Shown here: positions 22,288 through 33,308 of the stretch, piece by piece
How positions within the stretch are numbered: position 1 is the stretch's first letter
Layout of the letters: the number at the start of each line of letters is the position of its first letter
Origin: Macrostomum hystrix
Taxonomy: Eukaryota > Platyhelminthes > Macrostomidae
NCBI GenBank assembly: GCA_950097015.1
Contig: CATNEN010000001.1
Span: 23,998,501 to 24,062,500 of the forward strand
Direction of reading: 5' to 3'
DNA: 64,000 bases
Translations under genes and position numbers: made by a program
Notes under the pieces: model-generated
The model's database searches: none
Seen by the model: only the letters and a program-made list of their open reading frames with translations
What the model was told of the DNA's origin: nothing

Positions 22288-25200
22288 AGAGGCAACGCGG
22301 CGCATTCCAACAGGCGGGCTGGACTGACAGGCGACCGCAGTCTTCAGGGCAGGCGGAGGCGGCGGATGCAGGGACTCGCGCGAGGAAGTGTTGGACTCCG
22401 AGCTGCCACCAGTGTCGCTAGGCGTGGTGGCAGCATCGCCGCCAGCCAGCTGGTGTCGACGATGCCGACGATGTCGATGCTTTCTAGCCGGAAGTAGGCC
22501 AGGTCGACTGGCTAGTCGCAGCTGCTGCTGTTGCTGCAGCCATGACGAGGCGGAAGCGGCGTCGCTGTCGTTGGTTCCATTGTTGACATCGCTGACATTG
22601 GCAGGCAGGGCGGCCTCGGCCGGAGTGCTGACACTGCGGCTGTGGGCCACGACTGCAGAGGAAGCGACTCCGACGACTTGCTCGGCGACTGCAGCCTGGT
22701 TGGCGCTGCTCAATGAGGTTTTCATCCTGCCGGGATGCTGTAAGCCAGCCGGCACCGCCGCCAGGGAGCTCTGCGGCTGCTGGCGCTTGCTGACACCTGT
22801 CATCGAGATATTAATGATGGCGATTTTTAAGTCGAGAATATCCCACCGATATGTATTGAAACACTTGAAAATGAAGTGCTTTATAAGTATTTTCGCGTGA
22901 GACGCTCTTCTGTTCCCCTTTGCTAAGAAAGCAACAACAGGTAACAATGTACAGGTAACCTGAACCTGAACCTGTCTCACCTGGACAGGTAACAATGGAG
23001 GTCTGCTGCACAGGGCCAACGCCTCTTCTTCTACGAGTTGGCGCCGAGTTTGGATGCTGGCCGGATCCGGTGGAACTCATGTCTGGCGGCTCTTCGTCAA
23101 CAGCGATCGGAGTTCTGCGGTGCTGCTGCTGCTGATGCTGCTGCTGATGCCGGCTTATGTGACTACGGCTGGAGCTGGTTGAGCCGCTGTGATGACTGGC
23201 GAGATCATCCGGATTGCTAGCCAAGCCTGAGGCGACTGAAGCGACCGCTGCGATTGACCGGGTGGTTGATGAGGGAGAGCTGGGTTCAAGGCTTCGATCA
23301 GTAAATATCAGGAGAACAAGCAATACCAATTTATATATATAATAGTTGCAGGAGGGCTGCGGGCAGTGGCAAATCATTTGGTGATACTAGACCCGCAGCC
23401 AGCGAGGAGGCAATTCTGCCCATTTCGCTGACTCCTGAGCACACACGCACACAGATACTGTACGCAGGCACACGCTCACACAGGTGTGTACATCTGCCCT
23501 GACTTTCTCATCGTCAGGCAGTGTACACTTCACTGTGGTTAGCCCTCAAGGGCGTGTAAATTGCACGACAAGCCCCCAAAGCCTTCTCTCCGCGGCTGCG
23601 CCTCAAATAAATGTGGCCTCGCCGTGGAATCGAACTTAAGGACCTTGGCGCGAGAGGCAACGCGATAACCGCTCTGCCACCGACCCCCCATCAATACCAA
23701 TTATAAATAGTTAATATTAATACTATTATGGGTCAGTTCTAGCAAGCTAACAGTTGCAACGCTAGTAACGTACATAGTATTGAATTTTCTTTCAGACATC
23801 TAAACATCAATAGTTCAATATTCAATAGGAAACTAAGTTCACCTAAATTTAGTATTTGGAAACTAAGTTCACCTAAATTTAGTATTTGGAAACTAAGGTC
23901 ACCTAAAATTAGTATTTGGAAACTAAGTTCACCTAAATTTAGTATTTGGAAACTAAGTTCACCTAAATTTAGTATTTGGAAACTAAGGTCACCTAAAATT
24001 AGTATTTGGAAACTAAGTTCACCTAAAATTAGTATTTGGAAACTAAGGTCACCTAAAATTAGTGTTTATAAACGTTTTTTGAATCGTTTTGTTCTCGTTC
24101 TCCTAGAATCGTACAGCTTAAATAGATTAATTCTCGACCAAAGCTACGTGACAACAGAATATTATGGTATGGCTGGTTAACTTGAGGATAAAAAGCAGAA
24201 TGAGAAATATTACAATAGCAATAATATTTTCAATAGGAAATTATGACAACAGAAAGTTCTAAGCGAAAATAAATCTAAAGCTTGCATAAGGCAATGCACT
24301 ACAACAGAATTTAAACTGTACTGGACAATGGCGCAGCGCGGGCCCCGCTGCTGCACAGGTACATTGCTGAGGGCGCGTCTGTCTGCATGCAGCAGCTGAC
24401 TTTGCTGACTTCCGCTGCATCTGCTAGTCCAGCCTCAGCAATGCCCTGCTGCTGCTGCTGCTGCTGCTGCAAGTCTAGAGCTGCCATTTCTGGAACATTT
24501 TTATATCAAGCATGGGAAAAATGCTTAAAAAATTTCAGAGAAATAATTTAAATTATTGATTAAACCTGCCACAATTCGGCCAGAAGATTTCCACAACGTG
24601 AGTATCATGCTGAGATCTTAATGCTAAATCATAAAAAATCCCTAAATCGATGATTCTGCCAAGATATTTTAATCCTAAAAATCCTAAATCCCAGAACGTG
24701 GCGATCACGATTTAGGATTTGCTAACCTAATCGTATCAAATCCGAAAAATTGAGGATAATCTGCCATGCGATTTTAATCTCGGTACTCTAAAATCATGAA
24801 ACTTTAAGATCCGGATGTCGGGCCTCAATCCAAAGTAGCCCAAATCCCAAAAAAACTTGATTTTGTTGAAGGATTTTAGCCAGATTCGTCTAAAATTTAG
24901 GGATCTGAAAAAGTAATTATTATTCTCTAAACGTGAGGAAACGGATAAAAAAAGCAGAAAGACACACCGCCAAAGTCGTCTCTCATGCCGCTGGCACCAG
25001 AGCCTTGCTGCTGCTGCAGGCAGCCCTGATTGCACAGCGCGGTGAGTTCATCGTGCAACTGGCCGAACGAGGGCCGCCGCTCCGGCTCCCAGAGCCAGCA
25101 GAGACGCATCAGCTGATAAACGGAGTCCGGACAGCCTGTCGGCTTGTCCATTCTGTAGCCACTCTCTAGCAGCTGATAGACCTGAGATAGTATGTGCTTG

Positions 25201-28200
25201 TTATGTATATTTTTTTTATCATTGATTATCACTGGCATTGCAGGCTTTTCGAGACAACTAATGATAAGCCATTTTGTATTAAAAATTTGACTAGCAAAGC
25301 AGCCCCTTACAGCGTATACTGAGTGATGTATTCTTTCGATTATATAAAGAGAAAAATAGTATACTAGACTAGCACAGCAGCCCCCTTACAGCGCGAACTG
25401 TCTGATACATTTTCTAGATTATATAAAAAGAGAAAAATTACTAGAATAGCAAAGCAGTTCCCTTATAGATTATACTTATAGATATAGTCTTTAGATAACA
25501 TAAAGAGAAAAATTGTATACTAGACTAGCAAAGCACCCCCTTACAGCGTATACTAAGTGAAATATTATTTTGATAATTTAAAAAGAAAAATATTATACTA
25601 GCCTAGCATACGAGCCCACCATATAGCATGCACTTTAGGTATTTTAAGGTATTTTAGAAAAAAGTTTAGGTAAAAAATACGTATTAAAAAACTCACACTT
25701 AACAGAAAGACAATTTTATATATACGATAGACATTTTACTCGAAGCGCCATTAAAATTGTAAATAGTGACTAGGTGTTAATTTTATTGGTACGACTACTC
25801 ACCTGCGTGAGCTCAATATTAGGGTAAGGCGAGCATCCGTAGGTGGCAATTTCCCACAACAGCACACCAAATGACCAAACGTCCGACTGGCTATTGAATC
25901 GATTGAAAGCCATGCTCTCAGGGGCCGTCCATTTAATAGGGAACTTAGCGCCCGGCCTAGCAATGTAGACTCCGGCTTCGCCATCCAGGCCGCGAGTCAG
26001 ACCAAAGTCGGCGACCTTCACCACCCAACCGTCGCTGACAAGGCAATTGCGGGCAGCCAGGTCGCGATGAACAAAATGATGCTGCTCCAGGTAGGTCATA
26101 CCGCTGGCCACTTGGCTGGCCATGTATAACAGCACAAACGGGCGAAGTTCTAGGCGGCGAGTGCGAAGAAAGTCTAGCAGGTTGCCGTGGGGCATGAACT
26201 CGGCGATGATGTAATAGGGCGTCTCTCTGGTGCAGACACCTGCAAAAGTTCATGCCATTTAGGTAAAGAAAACTGCAGCCAGAACAGTTACACAGAGGTT
26301 TTCTGTGCGCAACCAGACAACAAGAGCTGAAATCAAACTCACCAAACAGTTGTACAAGATTCTCGTGATGCAATTGTTTCATAACTTGCGCCTCGGCGAG
26401 AAACTCGTTCACCTTGGAGATCATCTCCTCCTGAAATTCAAGGTAAAGTTCAAAAGCAAGATAGGATCATTTTCTGATACGGAATATCATAACACTGTCT
26501 AAAGGTAACTGACTCACTATATTGGTACGGTCTACCTGTAGTAAGCAAGGTCAGCAAGGTCAGGGGGTTGCAGCCTTGTGGTTAGAGCGTCGGACTCACG
26601 ACTTGAAGGTCATGGGTTCGCTCCCTGACTCCATTTGAATGATTTGTGACCTTGAGCAAGACTTATCTCTCTTACTTATCATCATTAGTAAGCAAGGGAA
26701 AATCTTTTTTCATTCCCTTTGCTTATCTTCCTCGGAATGGGGTCGAGTCCCTGAGCTCGAATCTGCAGCGAGAACATTTTAATAATGAGGCGCAGCCGCG
26801 GAGAGAAGGCTAGCTTTGGGGATTGGGAAAACGCACGCCTAGTGACTGTGCATTGCTTAGTGTTAAAATATTAAAATAAATCATAATTCATACACTGCAG
26901 TCAGCACACAAACAAGCTACTGGACCAAACAGTGAATCGATGGGTAAGGAAAAAAGAAAACGATAAGAACAAAGTGCAGAAGAAAGCTGGCTGCAGGGCT
27001 AGAGAAACTGAGGGTCAAATATGCTAATGTGTATAGCAGTTGGGACAAGCAGGCAACACAGATGTTATAGGCCCAAAGGAAATCAGTTTGCATTGGCAGC
27101 CAATGCTTGGACGCATCAAATCGAATTGTGCCGGTGGACTGACGGGTGGATTGTAAGGAACTTCTTTTTTGCTAGGGCCGATGCTTAGTGCATGCGGTAT
27201 AGGGGGCGGAGGGCTGAAGGTCACATGGATTCGCTGGGGTTGCGATGACTCATACCCTTCGCTGGCTGCTGCTAAATATAAATAAATATATATGCATATC
27301 AACTAGACTAGTGGAACTTGTTGCCCAGTGCTAAACGATTCGGTCCTCTGACCGAGAACTCGTGAGTTCGAATCTTAGCCCAAAAGAAAATACAGCAATA
27401 AAGAACCTTACGAATTAACCATGACCCGATGAGAATGACTCCTGACCATTAAGCATGAGCCTTGACCCTATGAGAATGACTCCTGACCATTAAGCATGAG
27501 CCTTGACCCTATGAGAATGACTCCTGACCATTAAGCATGAGCCTTGACCCTATGAGAATGACTCCTGACCATTAAGCATGAGCCTTGACCCTATGAGAAT
27601 GACTCTTGACCATTAAGCATGAGCCTTGACGCTATGAGAATGACTCCTGACCATTAAGCATGAGCCTTGACCCTATGAGAATGACTCCTGACCATTAAGC
27701 ATGAGCCTTGACCCTATGAGAATGACTCCTGACCATTAAGCATGAGCCTTGACCCTATGAGAATGACTCCTGACCATTAAGCATGAGCCTTGACCCTATG
27801 AGAATGACTCCTGACCATTAAGCATGAGCCTTGACCCTATGAGAATGACTCCTGACCATTAAGCATGAGCCTTGACCCTATGAGAATGACTCCTGACCAT
27901 TAAGCATGAGCCTTGACCCTATGAGAATGACTCCTGACCATTAAGCATGAGCCTTGACCCTATGAGAATGACTCTTGACCATTAAGCATGAGCCTTGACC
28001 CTATGAGAATGACTCCTGACCATTAAGCATGAGCCTTGACCCTATGAGAATGACTCCTGACCATTAAGCATGAGCCTTGACCCTATGAGAATGACTCCTG
28101 ACCATTAAGCATGAGCCTTGACCCTATGAGAATGACTCCTGACCATTAAGCATGAGCCTTGACCCTATGAGAATGACTCCTGACCATTAAGCATGAGCCT

Positions 28201-31200
28201 TGACCCTATGAGAATGACTCCTGACCATTAAGCATGAGCCTTGACCCTATGAGAATGACTCCTGACCATTAAGCATGAGCCTTGACCCTATGAGAATGAC
28301 TCTTGACCATTAAGCATGAGCCTTGACCCTATGAGAATGACTCCTGACCATTAAGCATGAGCCTTGACCCTATGAGAATGACTCCTGACCATTAAGCATG
28401 AGCCTTGACCCTATGAGAATGACTCCTGACCATTAAGCATGAGCCTTGACCCTATGAGAATGACTCCTGACCATTAAGCATGAGCCTTGACCCTATGAGA
28501 ATGACTCTTGACCATTAAGCATGAGCCTTGACCCTATGAGAATGACTCCTGACCATTAAGCATGAGCCTTGACCCTATGAGAATGACTCCTGACCATTAA
28601 GCATGAGCCTTGACCCTATGAGAATGACTCTTGACCATTAAGCATGAGCCTTGACCCTATGAGAATGACTCTTGACCCGCTGAGCATGACTCTTGACCCT
28701 CTAAGTATGATTCTTGATCCTTTGAGCATGACTATTGACCACTTTTGGGATGACTAAGTCTCTAAACCCTTGAGCATGACCCTCTGATGCTTAACACTCA
28801 CCCGGACAGTCTTGACCGCCACCATCTGGTTGCCCCATCGTTTCCAGACAGCCTGATAGACATCGCCGTATTGGCCAGCGCCCAGCTTGTTGTGCAGCAG
28901 CAGCTCTGTGCGGTCAACCTCCCACAGGTCCTCCTGCTGGCTGCGGCAGGCTGTGCGCTGCCTCTTGGGCGCCGGGTAGAGCAGGGCGCACATCAGGCCG
29001 TCGGCCCGCTGCGAATGGTGCTGCACCAGCTGGCACACGGTGGGGAAAGCGTGCTCGGAGATCACAAAGTACAAATCGCCATTGTTTGTTTCCGACCTGC
29101 TGATCCGATAGTGAAACACCTGCGATTTGTGGGGGCCGGACACTCATATGTTACAGATGGCGCATTCACCCTGAATTCTGGGTAGAATCTTGACCCATTG
29201 AGCCTGCTTTCCTCACCGACTGAAACTTTTCTCCATGGCTGAGAGTCGAGCTCCAGACCTATAAGTTAGGAGTCCAAAGCTACAAGCTCCACAGTGACAC
29301 CCAGCTTCTGAATTGACTCAAGCAGCCCCTGGCTCCTTTCTAATATTGAGTCCCAAGTCAATCTCTATACTGTAGCTTGTCTCCCCAGCCTCATCACTCA
29401 CCAGTCTCATCTCTCCCTTGTCTTATCCCTCCCCAGTCTCATCTCCACAGTCTCATCTCCCCAGTCTCATCTCTCCAGTCTAATCTCTTTCCAGTCTCAT
29501 CTCTCCCCAGTCTCATCTCTCCCCAGTCTCATCTCTCCTTAGTCTCATCTCTCCACAGTCTCATCTCTCCCCAGTCTCATCTCTCCAGTCTCATCTCTCC
29601 CCAGTCTTATCTCTTCTCTGTCAGTCTCTCTTCCCACTGTCTCCTCTTTTGGATTCTCTCTGTCGCCTTTTTTCAAAGATAACTTTGCCGACTCCATTAA
29701 AAAAATTCTGAATACTTTGAGCTACTCATTTTCAGTGTGAAAAATGAGTCAACTGAGACAGACTCCAGAAAGTCAGTTGAATATCTTAAAAGGTCAAACA
29801 TAAATGCCATTGACTAATCTCCAAAGGCCCGGCAACCAACGGCAGGTGCGGTGGCGGCACCCCCATCCAACCCCATTAGAGAAAGTAAGTCACAGATGGA
29901 CAGCGCGGACCTTGCTGTTGTAGCGCACACTGATGCTCATCTGGCCAGGCTCTGATTCGCTGTCCCGCACCAGGTAGCTGCCGTTGATGCCGGAGCTCAG
30001 CAGGTACTCGGCCTTGCGCCTGCCAACCTGGCCGTGATACCAGGCGAACAGATTCAGATTTCTAGGCGGGGCCACGTAGCTGGAGGGAACCCAACCTCGG
30101 CAGCCAGTCAGCTTATTGTCCACCTCCATCCAATGTCCAACCGAGCTGTTCAGGCCGCGGAAAGCCAGCTGTTCTCCACGGCGAATAGTCAGCTGAGACG
30201 GCTTGGTGGCAACAAAGTCGTACAGGGCAACTAGGGGCTCCCCCTCTGCTAGGCTGCCTGGCGGGTATGGCGCTGCTTGAGCTAGAATTGAGTCCGAGGA
30301 CTGCTGCTGCTGCTGTGATAGAGGCGAAACTCCAGGAAAGTTAACTGATCCTGCTGCTGCTGCTGCTGCTGCGGCTGCCAAATTCGCTGACAAGCCATCT
30401 AAGATTTGAAGAATAATAAAAAATGTAGCTTAAAGAAAGAGACTTAAAAAACACTTTTATAATTAACTTCGGTTTTGGGATCAACATTAGGTTTAACTTT
30501 TCATATGGCATTCATAAGTATTTAGGCTTGCAAACAGAAAATGTCTATTGGTGCAAAATATCTTCTTCTTAAGCTATTTGAAACTTCTAACAATTTTGTA
30601 AGTTCTCAGTTGCTTAGTTATGCTTATGCCAAAATGTGTAACAATGGTTAACAAAAATACTAGATTTAAAAGTCAATTCTCCAAAATATCTACAGCCAGT
30701 TTAAATATATAATTCTTTAACTATCAATTTAAACATATATTTTAAATTGTCTTTTTAAGTAAAATAAAAGAAAAATAATAATAAGATTGTTAATTAGGTC
30801 AATAAGGATTCAAAATAAACCAGCAATGAAGTTGGAACTCTTGAGTAAATGTATGTAACATTTCTTAAATTGCTAATTATTGGTAAACTTACTGAAAAAA
30901 TAGTTTAGTGTTATATATTAAAACACATCATGATCTCTAAAAGTTTTCTGCTTAGCTAGCATACATGCGCAACACCCAGCCGACCCAGCCGAACCGACCG
31001 GGTGAAACAAGGGCCAAGCAAGGTAAGTTGCAAAAACCAATCAACCAAGCGCAAAAAAATCAAAGGGGGACCAAGGGACAAAAAAGGAAGGCGTGAAGAA
31101 AAGGAAAAGGGGAGAGAAAAAGAGAGCAAATGAGAGCAAACTAGGTCGTAAATAGAGCACTGAAACGAACTAAGTCGCAAATGAGAGCAAAAACTAAGTC

Positions 31201-33308
31201 GCACTGCTCGCTAAGATTTGGGAGGTTGCGCATGTATGTTAGCTAGCATACATACCTTAAATGCATTATGTCAATAATATATAATTTTGGTCATTATAAT
31301 GAATTGAAAATATAATACATTTACTATTAGCTATTATTTTTATTTTCAGGGTGGCTATGGACACAGGCATATCATTTGCTGATACTAGATCCACAGCCAG
31401 TATGGAGGCAATTCTGCCCATTCCACAGACTAATAAGCATGCACAGAATTTGTATACAGTTACACAGGTGGGTACATCTGCCCTGACTTTCTCATTGTCA
31501 GGCATATATATGCACTTTTACTGAGCCTTGAAGGTTGGCCCAAAATAGCATAAATTGTAATAATAAGCCACTGAGCTTTTAGCTCAATAGCTTCACTCTA
31601 ACCAAATGAATAGGGCCCCACAATGGAATTGAGCCATAGTCAGAAAGGTGTGAAAGTGTGCATAGGAATAAATTTTGTCAAAAATGAAGTGCTGTCTGCT
31701 GCAACAACAATCTAATTTGTGCACTAGTATGTGCTAAATTAAGGCTCTAGGTAAACATCTTTGCAAAAATAAACAACATTTCAGGAATTTTCATTCTTTT
31801 GTACTGTAGCTGTACTTCCTATTTTTCTATCTAGATTGCAATAATAAAGATATTAAAATAATTGATTACACTGGCCAGCTGCAGCTCTTGCACAGCCAAA
31901 GCTATTGTGTGGTGCATCTAAAGGCTGCATAGTCTTTGGACTGGGGGGGACACCATACCCACCCTCAATTGCCCCAGCTGATGCTAGTACCAAATTAACA
32001 GTGGGTGAATTGAAGCAATGTAGAGTTAAGAGTTTTGCTGAAGGACACAAATTGTTCTAGTAGAGTCAGGTCAAAGGTTGAACCCTGACCTTCAAGCTGA
32101 GTCCACTGCACTAACCACTAGGCTACAACACCCAACTATATTTACTTTAACGTAATATATTTTAGTAATAAAGAAGAGATCAATTCTTTTCTAAGGGAAA
32201 AGTAGTGGACATCCACATACATGCGCAACACCCGGCCAACCTGGCCGAACTGGCTGGGTGAAACGAGGGCCAAGCAAGGTAAGTCACAAAAACCAATTGA
32301 CCAAGTACAAAAAATCAAAGGGGGGACCAAGGGACAAAAAAGGAAGGTGTGAAGAAGAGGAAAAAGGGGAGAGAAAAATAGAGCAAATGAGACCAAACTA
32401 AGTCGTAAATAGAGCAATGAAATGAACTAAGTTGCAACTGAGAGCAAACTAAGTCGTAAATAGAGCAAAAACTAAGTTGCACGGCTGGCTAAGATATGGG
32501 AGGTTGCACATGTATGGACATCCATATACACCAAACTTGTGTTCCATGGGAATCAAAGACCTTACTATGCAGAAGTTGTGCAACAAGTTTGCTAAGTATC
32601 CATTTGTATATACTGGTCAGAGCTTTCCATTGCAAAGGCTGCTTTCTTAACTTAAGTATAGGAATACCTTCAAGCAATAGAAAAATCATGTATTTGACGA
32701 CTCTGCAACACACCCATACATATATGATACATAACTTTATTAATATTACAAATTAGCCTTAGCCTGCCAAAGTAAAGATTTGAACTATACTTTGAGCTGT
32801 AAAGGGTAAGCAATAAGTTATTAACTAGCAATAAAAGCTTAAGGGAAGTTTAGCCTAGTAGGCCTTAACTTAAATAACAGCCTTGGTTTGAGAGTTGAAA
32901 ATTAATTAACTTTGGATTCTAAAGACAAAGTTGGGGTTGTTAGAATTTTAATAGAAACTAGGTTTTTTAATAAAGCAGCAAGAGTGCTGCAAAGAATAAA
33001 TTATAATAAAAATTTGTAAAAATATGTATTTATAGTTATATAATAGGGGGCCTACTGTCACAATTTATTTTTGTTTAGGCCCTATTTTACAAAAAAATGG
33101 CAAGTAAAAAATTGAGGGTCAATACATTTTAGAACAGGTGCTGCAACTGTATATATTTACCTTCACTGCTACTAGCACTTTTAACAATGCTACTTCCTTG
33201 GCTTGAATTGGATATTGCATTTCCGATTCCAGGTACATAGTTGTTTGTAACAAACTGCCTTTTTTCCTTCTTGGCTGATCCATCAGCCTTAGTATTCTGG
33301 GCTCCCAT
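21631..33308 (-). CDS. abl: Abl-family non-receptor tyrosine kinase, about 1098 aa
   Basis: Nine proposed exons (minus): 33161-33308, 29911-30398, 28802-29119, 26343-26430, 25803-26239, 24968-25181, 24363-24489 (least certain), 22981-23291, 21631-22796. Phases agree and the total is 3297 bp. Order: MGAQ N-terminus with Gly2 for myristoylation; SH3 from about 105 (ALYDF 107-111); SH2 from WYHG 169 with FLVRES-type Arg at about 194; kinase with GAGQYG loop 292-297, Lys315, alphaC Glu331, HRDLAARN 405-412, DFG 425-427, activation-loop Tyr439 and FPIKWTAPE. The long Gln/Ser/Pro-rich tail ends in a helical segment like the Abl F-actin-binding domain. Abl kinases phosphorylate cytoskeletal and signalling proteins. 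The gatekeeper (Thr315 in human ABL1) is Ala360 here. Donor GTCCGC after 29911 is weak, but the RYNSK/VFHYRIS join matches the family. An Abl call fits better than Src because of the MGAQ start, tail and FABD. Confidence 0.9.
23332..23691 (-). mobile_element. Full-length tRNA-derived SINE, family 1, in Abl intron
   Basis: Read on the minus strand, it starts with a tRNA-like head (box A GGTGGCAGAGCGGTTATCGC, box B GTTCGATTCC), then the conserved GCGCAGCCGCGGAGAGAAGG body and an AT-rich tail. A target duplication CAATACCAATT flanks it (23321-23331 and 23692-23702). It sits in the intron between proposed Abl exons 22981-23291 and 24363-24489. Confidence 0.88.
23826..24065. repeat. 30-bp minisatellite in Abl intron
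   Basis: Eight copies of a 30-bp unit with core AACTAAGTTCACCTAAATTT and alternating aagttc/aaggtc variants. Confidence 0.93.
24363..24489 (-). CDS. abl: Candidate Abl poly-Q exon 7 (alternative C-terminus possible)
   Basis: Behind acceptor AAATGTTCCAG, the frame continues from phase-1 exon 6 as [20 protein letters not shown]. If it splices at the weak GTACCT donor (after 24363) it joins exon 22981-23291 in the right phase. If not, the frame stops at TAA near 24315, giving a short-tailed Abl without the poly-Q tail and actin-binding end. Both products are possible. Confidence 0.5.
25270..25640. repeat. Imperfect repeat of about 80-110 bp in Abl intron
   Basis: Four diverged copies of a block containing 'ctagcaaagcagcccccttacag' followed by 'attatataaagagaaaaat'. 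Much more diverged than the other arrays in this window, so older. Confidence 0.75.
26563..26860 (+). mobile_element. tRNA-derived SINE, family 2 head joined to a family 1 segment
   Basis: The head GGTTGCAGCCTTGTGGTTAG has a box A and GGGTTCGCTCCC a box B, followed by GTGACCTTGAGCAAGACTTA, the conserved central motif found in many tRNA SINEs. From about 26789 it continues with GAGGCGCAGCCGCGGAGAGA, which is the body of family 1 in plus orientation. It is either a composite SINE or two adjacent insertions. It lies in the Abl intron between exons 26343-26430 and 28802-29119. Confidence 0.75.
27051..27287 (-). CDS. Exon-like open frame in Abl intron, unknown
   Basis: An open frame behind TTTATTTATATTTAG reads [20 protein letters not shown] and ends [10 protein letters not shown]-like (ACPNCYTH) at TAG 27051. 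It is Pro-rich with a few Cys pairs and has codon usage closer to exons than to introns. It could be an alternative terminal exon, a retroposed fragment or chance. No family was recognised. Confidence 0.3.
27312..27378 (+). mobile_element. tRNA-like fragment (SINE head or tRNA pseudogene)
   Basis: TTGCCCAGTGCTAAACGATT resembles a D-arm/box A and GAGTTCGAATCTTAGCC a T-arm/box B, separated by a complementary TCGGT...ACCGA arm. The anticodon loop has the wrong length and the acceptor stem does not pair, so it is not a working tRNA gene. Confidence 0.5.
27425..28680. repeat. 41-bp minisatellite in Abl intron
   Basis: About 30 almost identical copies of a 41-bp unit (GACTCCTGACCATTAAGCAT then gagccttgaccctatgagaat). 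A ctCtt variant appears periodically at about every 8-9 units, a sign of multi-unit amplification. The array stops about 120 bp before the donor of Abl exon 28802-29119. Confidence 0.96.
29385..29620. repeat. CT-rich 17-18-bp repeat in Abl intron 2
   Basis: About 14 copies of CAGTCTCATCTCTCCCC with length variants. On the Abl sense strand it is purine-rich, so it is not part of the polypyrimidine tract. Confidence 0.9.
30960..31238. mobile_element. hAT-like MITE copy 1 (279 bp)
   Basis: Perfect 14-bp TIRs, CATACATGCGCAAC and GTTGCGCATGTATG, flanked by an 8-bp duplication TTAGCTAG (30952-30959 and 31239-31246). The 8-bp duplication is the hAT superfamily rule. There is no transposase. It sits in Abl intron 1 and shares about 85-90% identity by eye with copy 2 at 32216-32516. 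Confidence 0.9.
31345..31640 (-). mobile_element. Old diverged SINE of family 1
   Basis: Weak but continuous similarity to the family 1 body (caggtgggtacatctgccctgactttctca, ggcaattctgccca). Many CpG positions have been lost and the tRNA head is barely recognisable. It lies in Abl intron 1 between the two hAT MITEs. Confidence 0.7.
31863..32137 (-). mobile_element. tRNA-derived SINE, family 2
   Basis: On the minus strand, box A TAGCCTAGTGGTTAGTGC and box B GGGTTCAACC are followed by TTTGTGTCCTTCAGCAAAAC and 'ttaactctacattgcttcaattcaccca', the conserved central domain of many tRNA SINEs. The head is related to that at 26563. It lies in Abl intron 1. Confidence 0.8.
32216..32516. mobile_element. 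hAT-like MITE copy 2 (301 bp)
   Basis: Starts CATACATGCGCAAC and ends GTTGCACATGTATG (one mismatch between TIRs), flanked by the 8-bp duplication GACATCCA (32208-32215, 32517-32524). It carries an extra 'gagagcaaactaagtcgtaaatagagcaa' internal repeat relative to copy 1. It lies in Abl intron 1. Confidence 0.9.

Noticed and set aside
26563-26632. Functional tRNA gene
   Set aside because: Box A and B are present but the acceptor stem does not pair and the anticodon arm is poor. The following SINE body shows it is a SINE head.
27312-27378. Functional tRNA gene
   Set aside because: The anticodon loop is of wrong length and no cloverleaf closes.
27425-28680. CRISPR-like array of regularly spaced repeats
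   Set aside because: Units are contiguous with no unique spacers. It is a minisatellite in a eukaryotic intron.
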